From an uncultured Muribaculaceae bacterium (GTDB taxonomy: Bacteria; Bacteroidota; Bacteroidia; Bacteroidales; Muribaculaceae): a stretch of 19,303 bases of DNA. The first letter of the stretch is position 1, and each line of letters starts with the position of its first letter. Shown piece by piece: positions 14,148-19,303 of the stretch. The stretch is from contig CAJTQH010000045.1 of assembly GCA_910578305.1 (NCBI GenBank), forward strand, positions 222-19,524, read 5' to 3'. A program made the position numbers and the translations under genes. The notes beneath the pieces are model-generated. The model saw nothing but the letters and a program-made list of their open reading frames with translations. It did not search any database and was not told the origin of the DNA.

Positions 14148-15197
14148 TCAACGACCCACTGTAACCTCCCCGCGAAGCGACCTCACAAGCTGCGAGCGCA
14201 CATCGCGGTCACTCAGGCCGGCACCGAAAAGAAACATCATCTTCGTCAAAGCAGCCTCAGTCGTAATATCCGAACCGGACAACACACCGGTAGCAGCCAG
14301 AGCGTCACCAGCCGCATAGCGCCGCATCACACTCCCGTTCACACACTGCGTCACATTCATCACCACTATACCGCGGTCCACGGCATCACGAACAGCATTC
14401 GTAAACCAACGGGCAGTCGGAGCATTACCCGCACCGAAAGTCCGGAGCACAATACCCTTCACCCCCGGAGTCGAAAGCTGATGACGAAGAATCTGCTCAG
14501 TAATACCGGGAAACAGATCCACCACCATCACACCCGTATCAAGCGAGCAATGAGCCTTCAGAGCCACCTCATCGCCATGCGTATGACGCAGCAAAGCCTC
14601 CTCATGATAATTGATACCAAGCCCTATCTTCGCAAGCTCAGGATAATTATGACTCTTGAAAGCATTAAAATTATCAGCGCTACGCTTCGTCGCCCTATTG
14701 CCGCGCCAAAGATAATTCTCAAACAATATAGCCACCTCCTGCACCATCGGCTCATCACCGTCAGGCGTACGCTCGGCGGCGATCTGCAAAGCCGTTATCA
14801 GATTCTCCTCACCGTCAGTGCGCACCTCCCCTATCGGAAGCTGCGAACCCGTGATTATCACCGGCTTGCGCAGATTCTCAAGCATAAACGACAGAGCCGA
14901 TGCCGTATAAGCCATCGTATCTGTACCATGCAGCACCACAAAACCGTCATAATCATGATAATTCGACTCTATCGCACGCACTATCTGCACCCAGTGCCCC
15001 GGATTCACATCGCTCGAATCTATCGGAGGATCAAACGAAATATTGTCAATCTCATAATTAAGCATCTTGATCTTAGGCACATTATCTATAAGATGCGTAA
15101 AATCAAACGGCTCAAGCACACCGGTCTGGGGATTATCTATCATCCCTATCGTACCGCCGGTGTAGATTATCAGTATGCGTGGCTGACTGGTTTTCAT
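14148..15197 (-). CDS. ansA: Type I asparaginase
   Basis: This 349-residue cytoplasmic enzyme hydrolyses L-asparagine to aspartate and ammonia. The N-terminal TGGTIGM supplies the first catalytic threonine (T16). HGTDTMAYTASALSF supplies the second (T92) with D93, and the K171 in RGNRATKRSAD fits the catalytic lysine position. ITGSQLPIGEVRTDGEENL is also a family signature. No signal peptide is present, in keeping with the cytoplasmic type I form rather than the periplasmic type II. It begins 30 bp after the metG stop codon and is followed 49 bp later by the sigma-54 regulator, with no terminator or clear promoter between, so co-transcription with metG is likely. Confidence 0.95.
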   Translation of the reverse strand: MKTSQPRILIIYTGGTIGMIDNPQTGVLEPFDFTHLIDNVPKIKMLNYEIDNISFDPPIDSSDVNPGHWVQIVRAIESNYHDYDGFVVLHGTDTMAYTASALSFMLENLRKPVIITGSQLPIGEVRTDGEENLITALQIAAERTPDGDEPMVQEVAILFENYLWRGNRATKRSADNFNAFKSHNYPELAKIGLGINYHEEALLRHTHGDEVALKAHCSLDTGVMVVDLFPGITEQILRHQLSTPGVKGIVLRTFGAGNAPTARWFTNAVRDAVDRGIVVMNVTQCVNGSVMRRYAAGDALAATGVLSGSDITTEAALTKMMFLFGAGLSDRDVRSQLVRSLRGEVTVGR

Positions 15198-15227
15198 GGA
15201 CTATGCTGGCTATTGTGTTTGAATAAA

Positions 15228-17270
15228 TCACCTGATCTGCACACCCGGCACCACCGGAGCACTCGGGCCTATCAGCACAAGCGACCCGTCAGCATTCTCC
15301 GCCGACAGAATCATACCCTGCGACACAATGCCCTTAAGCTTGCGAGGAGGCAGATTCGCTATGAAACACACCTGCTTGCCCACAAGCTCCTCCGGATTAT
15401 AATACTTCGCTATGCCCGAAACTATCGTACGCTTCTCCAGGCCGTCATCGATCAGAAACTTCAGCAACTTGTCAGCCTTAGGCACCTTCGTGCACTCAAG
15501 CACAGTACCCACACGCAGATCAGCCTTCATAAACGTATCGAAGTCAACATCCGCAGCCTGAGGCTCAGCCTTGAAATTCTTTATCTTGTTCTCCTCCTTG
15601 ATACGCGACAGACGCTCCAGCTGAGCATTGATCTGCTCATCGGGTATCTTCTCAAACAGCAGCTCGGCACTGCCAAGCACCGTTCCCGACTTCACCAGAT
15701 CATCGCGGCCAAGCATATCCCACGTCAGAACACCCATACCGAGCATCGACGCAAGCTTCTCCGACATAAACGGAAGCACCGGAGCGAAAGCCACAGCTAT
15801 ATCACCGCACACCTGCAACGCGCAGTACATCACCGTCGCCACACGCCCCATATCAGTCTTGGCCACCTTCCACGGCTCAGTCTCCTGCAGATACTTGTTG
15901 CCCAGACGAGCTATATCCATCGCATCCTTCAGAGCCTCACGGAAATGAAACGTATCCAGATTAGCCGTCAGCGAATCCCTCACCGAGCGGATATCCGCAA
16001 GCAGACGCTCGTCTATCTCCTCCGAATTGCCCGCAGCAGGCACCTTACCGTCAAAATACTTATGCGTCAGCACCATCGCGCGATTCACGAAATTACCCAG
16101 CGTAGCCACAAGCTCATTATTGTTGCGGCTCTGGAAATCAGCCCACGTAAAGTCATTGTCCTTCGTCTCCGGAGCATTGGCCGTCAGCACATAGCGCAGC
16201 ACATCCTGCTTGCCAGGAAAATCACGCAGATACTCATGAAGCCACACAGCCCAGTTACGAGAAGTCGATATCTTGTCACCCTCCAGATTCAGAAACTCAT
16301 TCGCCGGCACATTGTCCGGAAGCTGAAATCCGTCACCATAAGCCATAAGCATCGCCGGAAACACTATACAGTGAAACACTATATTGTCCTTACCTATGAA
16401 ATTCACCACACGACACTCCGGATCCTTCCAGTAACTCTCCCAGCTATCCGGCAGAATCTCCTTCGTATTCGATATATAACCGATCGGAGCGTCAAACCAC
16501 ACATACAGCACCTTACCCTCGGCACCCTCCACAGGCACAGGCACACCCCAGTTCAGGTCACGGCTCACCGCGCGCGGCTGCAGACCCATGTCAAGCCACG
16601 ACTTGCACTGACCGTACACATTCGTCTTCCACTCCTTATGTCCCTCGAGAATCCACTTGCGCAGAGCATCCTCCCACTTGTTCAGCGGAAGATACCAATG
16701 CGACGTCTGCTTCATCGTCACAGGAGCCGAAGTAAGCGCCGAACGCGGATTTATCAGATCAGTCGCATTCAGCGACGTACCACAGGCCTCACACTGGTCA
16801 CCGTACGCGCGGTCGCTCCCGCAGTGAGGGCACGTACCCACCACATAGCGGTCGGCCAGAAACTCGCCGGCCTGCTCGTCATACGGCTGCATCGAAGTCT
16901 GCTCCTCAAACTGACCGTTATCATACAGACGCCTGAAAAACTCACTCGCCGTCCGGGCATGCAGATCAGTCGTCGTCCGCGAATAAACATCAAACGATAT
17001 CCCCAGCTCGGCCATCGAATCCTTGATTATCTTATGATAGCGGTCCACTATATCCTGAGGAGTCACACCCTCCTGACGAGCCTTGATCGTGATAGGCACA
17101 CCATGCTCGTCACTACCGCCCACCATCACCACATCATCACCGCGCATGCGGAGATAACGGGCATAAATATCCGCAGGAACATACACCCCTGCGAGGTGAC
17201 CTATATGGACAGGGCCGTTGGCATAAGGCAACGCCGTGGTTATCAGAGTACGTTTGAATTTCTTTTCCAT
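15228..17270 (-). CDS. metG: Methionyl-tRNA synthetase
   Basis: This 680-residue cytoplasmic class I aminoacyl-tRNA synthetase charges tRNA-Met. The Rossmann catalytic core has the HIGH motif (22-25 in PYANGPVHIGHLAG) and the KMSKS equivalent KISTS (333-337). The connective domain carries a zinc knuckle C147-x2-C150 ... C160-x2-C163. The last roughly 105 residues (from DFDTFMKADLRVGTVLE) are a Trbp111/EMAP-II-like tRNA-binding domain that dimerises the enzyme. I chose MEKKFKRTLITTALPYANG as the start; the in-frame start at 17315 adds a non-conserved tail and would lie upstream of the promoter. It heads the metG-ansA-sigma-54 series. Confidence 0.97.
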   Translation of the reverse strand: MEKKFKRTLITTALPYANGPVHIGHLAGVYVPADIYARYLRMRGDDVVMVGGSDEHGVPITIKARQEGVTPQDIVDRYHKIIKDSMAELGISFDVYSRTTTDLHARTASEFFRRLYDNGQFEEQTSMQPYDEQAGEFLADRYVVGTCPHCGSDRAYGDQCEACGTSLNATDLINPRSALTSAPVTMKQTSHWYLPLNKWEDALRKWILEGHKEWKTNVYGQCKSWLDMGLQPRAVSRDLNWGVPVPVEGAEGKVLYVWFDAPIGYISNTKEILPDSWESYWKDPECRVVNFIGKDNIVFHCIVFPAMLMAYGDGFQLPDNVPANEFLNLEGDKISTSRNWAVWLHEYLRDFPGKQDVLRYVLTANAPETKDNDFTWADFQSRNNNELVATLGNFVNRAMVLTHKYFDGKVPAAGNSEEIDERLLADIRSVRDSLTANLDTFHFREALKDAMDIARLGNKYLQETEPWKVAKTDMGRVATVMYCALQVCGDIAVAFAPVLPFMSEKLASMLGMGVLTWDMLGRDDLVKSGTVLGSAELLFEKIPDEQINAQLERLSRIKEENKIKNFKAEPQAADVDFDTFMKADLRVGTVLECTKVPKADKLLKFLIDDGLEKRTIVSGIAKYYNPEELVGKQVCFIANLPPRKLKGIVSQGMILSAENADGSLVLIGPSAPVVPGVQIR

Positions 17271-17297
17271 TTTGCTTATAACATTGGTATTATACCG

Positions 17298-17305
17298 CAA
17301 AATTA
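17298..17305 (-). promoter_or_regulatory. -7 box for the metG series
   Basis: On the minus strand 17305 to 17298 reads TAATTTTG, matching TAnnTTTG. The -33 region is weak. The leader to the ATG at 17270 would be about 20 nt. Confidence 0.5.
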
Positions 17306-17389
17306 CAAAAAACACTCATATCACACACCATACACCGACATATTTACAAGATAGCACGCGATAACTCTCGTTTTTTTTACAAAATTTAT

Positions 17390-17397
17390 TACCTTTA
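17390..17397 (+). promoter_or_regulatory. Possible -7 box for the GH84 gene
   Basis: TACCTTTA differs from TAnnTTTG at one position and lies about 100 nt before the ATG at 17496. The region 20 nt upstream gives a poor -33 match, so this is tentative. Confidence 0.35.
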
Positions 17398-17495
17398 CCA
17401 CAGATTTAAGACAAAGGATACCTGCACAGACTCCAATTTGCAATACACATCGACATTACAACCTCAAATCAAATAACCCGATCATCCATCACCAC

Positions 17496-19303
17496 ATGAA
17501 CCTAAAGGCTCTATCGCTGACACTCTCAGCACTCGTCCTATCCGCATTAAGCGCGGGTGCCTACGACATCTACCCGATACCGCAGAGCGCAACGCTCACC
17601 GGAAACTCTATCTCAATAACACCGAAAGTCAACATCGTGGCGTCCGACGGCACATCCGACATCACAGTCAATCGGCTAAAGGAAGTCCTCGACAACGCCG
17701 GATTCACATACGACATCTCCGACACTCAGTCGGCCGGACTCACCAACATACTCATCGGCACATACGGCTCAGGCGACAAAGCCGACTCATACTCGGACGC
17801 AATCGGACTCGGACGCAACATATTCCCCGCTCAGGAAGGACGCTTCGACCCTCACTCGATAGCAATTGACTCCGACAACGCTCACGGCACAATTATGATA
17901 CTCGGCGACAGCAACGGATCCGCATTCTACGGATGCGCCACCCTCGAGCAGATTCTCGAGCAGCGCTCCGCCGACGGATCACTGCCCACCGTACGCATCG
18001 AAGACTACGCACACGTACGCCTGCGCGGCATCGTCGAAGGATTCTACGGACACCCCTACAGTGCCGAAAGCCGACTGAACATGTTGGAATTCTGCAAGCG
18101 GTTCAAACTCAACTGCTACGTCTACGGGCCCAAACACGACCCCTACCACGCCGGAAGCTGGCGACTCAACTACCCCGAGACAGTAACTGACCAGCAGCGG
18201 GCATACGGACAACTCACTCGCGACGACATTCGTCAGCTTGCCGAAACATCCAAAAAATGCGGCGTCGACTTCGTCTGGTCCGTTCATCCCGCACTACAAG
18301 GCGGAGGCATAAACTTCTACAACCTCGACCCGGGAGTTGCCGACATAATCACCAAATTCGGCTACATGTACGACCTCGGCATCCGGCACTTCGGAGTATC
18401 CGTCGACGACATCTCCGGACACCCGATCACACAAGGCCAACTCGCTCAGAAAGTTCAGACTCGACTCAACGAACTGTACAACACCGACGATGCCAATGAC
18501 GATGAACGCGTCGGCGGACTACTGTTCGTCCCCACCGGATATGCGCTCAACTACTCCGGTGCATCTTCTGTCCTCAGCCAGTTCAATAGCGTCAGCAGCG
18601 ACATCGACGTCGCTTTCACGGGCTACGACTGCTTCTCCAACATACGGCAGGCTTCATTCTCCACCGCTGCGCAATACACCGGACGCAACCCCATATTCTG
18701 GTGGAACAACCCCGTCAACGACGACTACGACGACTTCCTCTACATGCACGGACTCACAGCCCGATGGACCATCGAGAACAGCGGACCCATATCATCTATG
18801 GGAGGACTGCTGCTCAACCCTATGAACCAGGCCGGACCTTCTAAAATAGCAATATTCAACGCCGCCGACTACAGCTGGAACCCCTCGGCATTCGACCCGG
18901 AAGCAAGCTGGGAAGCATCCATAAGAGCCATCATGAAAGACCCCCGCTACGCCGACGCTCTCAAGACATTCATCCGCATGGTAAGTGCCTACACCACAAC
19001 AGAGACAGGAGGCAGCGACAGTTCCCGGCCAAACGGTTTCAACTCCTGCAAGAAACAGGCACCCGAAGGTGAACGACACGCAGCCCTCTTCAGCGCATTC
19101 ATCTCGGCATTCTCCGCCGACAACGTTCCGCAGGCCACCGAGCTGCGCGCCGTACTCGCCGAAGCCGTCGATGCATGCGCCACACTCCGCGAGATGGCCG
19201 ACGACAACGACGACGACCGCCGACTGTTCTTCCGCGAAATGTCGCCATGGTTCCTCAAAATCGAAGAAATGTGCGACATCGCACACAAATCGCTCGCCCT
19301 CAT
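17496..19303 (+). CDS. Secreted GH84 beta-N-acetylglucosaminidase / hyaluronidase-like (partial, 3' end outside window)
   Basis: GH84 enzymes remove N-acetylglucosamine from glycoproteins or mucins by substrate-assisted catalysis. The visible 602 residues start with a signal peptide (MNLKALSLTLSALVLSALSAGA). An N-terminal GH20b-like domain follows (about 25-170, YDIYPIPQSATLTG ... FYGCATLEQIL), then the GH84 barrel from about 175. Hallmarks are LRGIVEGFYGHPYS (177-189), NCYVYGPKHDPYH and the catalytic Asp pair D304-D305 in VSVDDISG. WWNNPVNDDY and GLLLNPMNQAGPSKIAIFNAADYSWNP also match the Bacteroides GH84 layout. The reading frame is open to the window edge, so any C-terminal binding domains are not seen. 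It is divergent from metG. Together with the sialidase it suggests host-glycan use. Confidence 0.93.
   Translation, partial: MNLKALSLTLSALVLSALSAGAYDIYPIPQSATLTGNSISITPKVNIVASDGTSDITVNRLKEVLDNAGFTYDISDTQSAGLTNILIGTYGSGDKADSYSDAIGLGRNIFPAQEGRFDPHSIAIDSDNAHGTIMILGDSNGSAFYGCATLEQILEQRSADGSLPTVRIEDYAHVRLRGIVEGFYGHPYSAESRLNMLEFCKRFKLNCYVYGPKHDPYHAGSWRLNYPETVTDQQRAYGQLTRDDIRQLAETSKKCGVDFVWSVHPALQGGGINFYNLDPGVADIITKFGYMYDLGIRHFGVSVDDISGHPITQGQLAQKVQTRLNELYNTDDANDDERVGGLLFVPTGYALNYSGASSVLSQFNSVSSDIDVAFTGYDCFSNIRQASFSTAAQYTGRNPIFWWNNPVNDDYDDFLYMHGLTARWTIENSGPISSMGGLLLNPMNQAGPSKIAIFNAADYSWNPSAFDPEASWEASIRAIMKDPRYADALKTFIRMVSAYTTTETGGSDSSRPNGFNSCKKQAPEGERHAALFSAFISAFSADNVPQATELRAVLAEAVDACATLREMADDNDDDRRLFFREMSPWFLKIEEMCDIAHKSLAL

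Noticed and set aside
13998..17354. 1118-codon open frame on the plus strand opposite metG and ansA
   Set aside because: Its translation is a low-complexity H/R/T/I-rich string without domains, while the opposite strand encodes clear MetG and AnsA. The length follows from the strand's A/C bias, which makes stop codons rare in that frame.

Overview
The window looks like a chromosomal segment of a gut Bacteroidales bacterium, most likely a Muribaculaceae-type organism. Three things point there. At least five genes or RNAs start behind a Bacteroidetes-type promoter (TTTG-like -33 box, about 20 nt, TAnnTTTG -7 box). There are no Shine-Dalgarno-driven starts. The conserved block DUF177 - rpmF - fabH - era - der has the order familiar from this order of bacteria. 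The family assignment is an inference from composition and gene content, not a proof. Over the whole window the given strand is strongly rich in A and C, so genes on + end their codons in C/A and genes on - end theirs in T/G.

Layout. 1-406: a cluster of dispersed repeats. 407-982 (-): rubrerythrin. 983-1257: divergent regulatory region with a 19-bp Fur/PerR-like palindrome. 1258-3583 (+): a TonB-dependent outer-membrane receptor broken by an apparent 8-nt deletion. 3656-4858 (+): family 4-type glycosyltransferase, tail to tail with a small unknown membrane protein (4846-5127, -). 5128-5753: the second cluster of the same repeats, plus a strong minus-strand terminator with no obvious gene behind it. 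5754-10297 (+): DUF177 protein, ribosomal protein L32, FabH, then the GTPases Era and Der, with internal promoters, structured leaders and a terminator between fabH and era. 10430-10936: a SemiSWEET sugar transporter facing a small predicted membrane protein. 11116-12251 (+): a secreted GH33 sialidase broken by an apparent deletion of about 22 nt inside an Asp box. 12401-12669: a promoter, a structured and apparently non-coding transcript, and a U-tract. 12851-17270 (-): metG - ansA - sigma-54 activator, likely co-transcribed. 17496 to the end (+): a secreted GH84 beta-N-acetylglucosaminidase, cut by the window edge.

How it fits together. The housekeeping parts (translation, fatty-acid initiation, ribosome-assembly GTPases) are intact. 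The surface and host-glycan parts (TonB receptor, sialidase) are the broken ones, while the GH84 enzyme is intact as far as it is visible. Sialidase and GH84 enzymes both act on mucin-type or glycoprotein glycans, which suits a mucus-associated gut commensal. The most interesting items are the unidentified structured RNA at about 12414-12669, the Fur/PerR-like palindrome between rubrerythrin and the TonB receptor, the two independent small deletions in surface genes, and the mosaic repeat cluster at the left edge. I saw no CRISPR array, tRNA, rRNA, transposase or phage gene.
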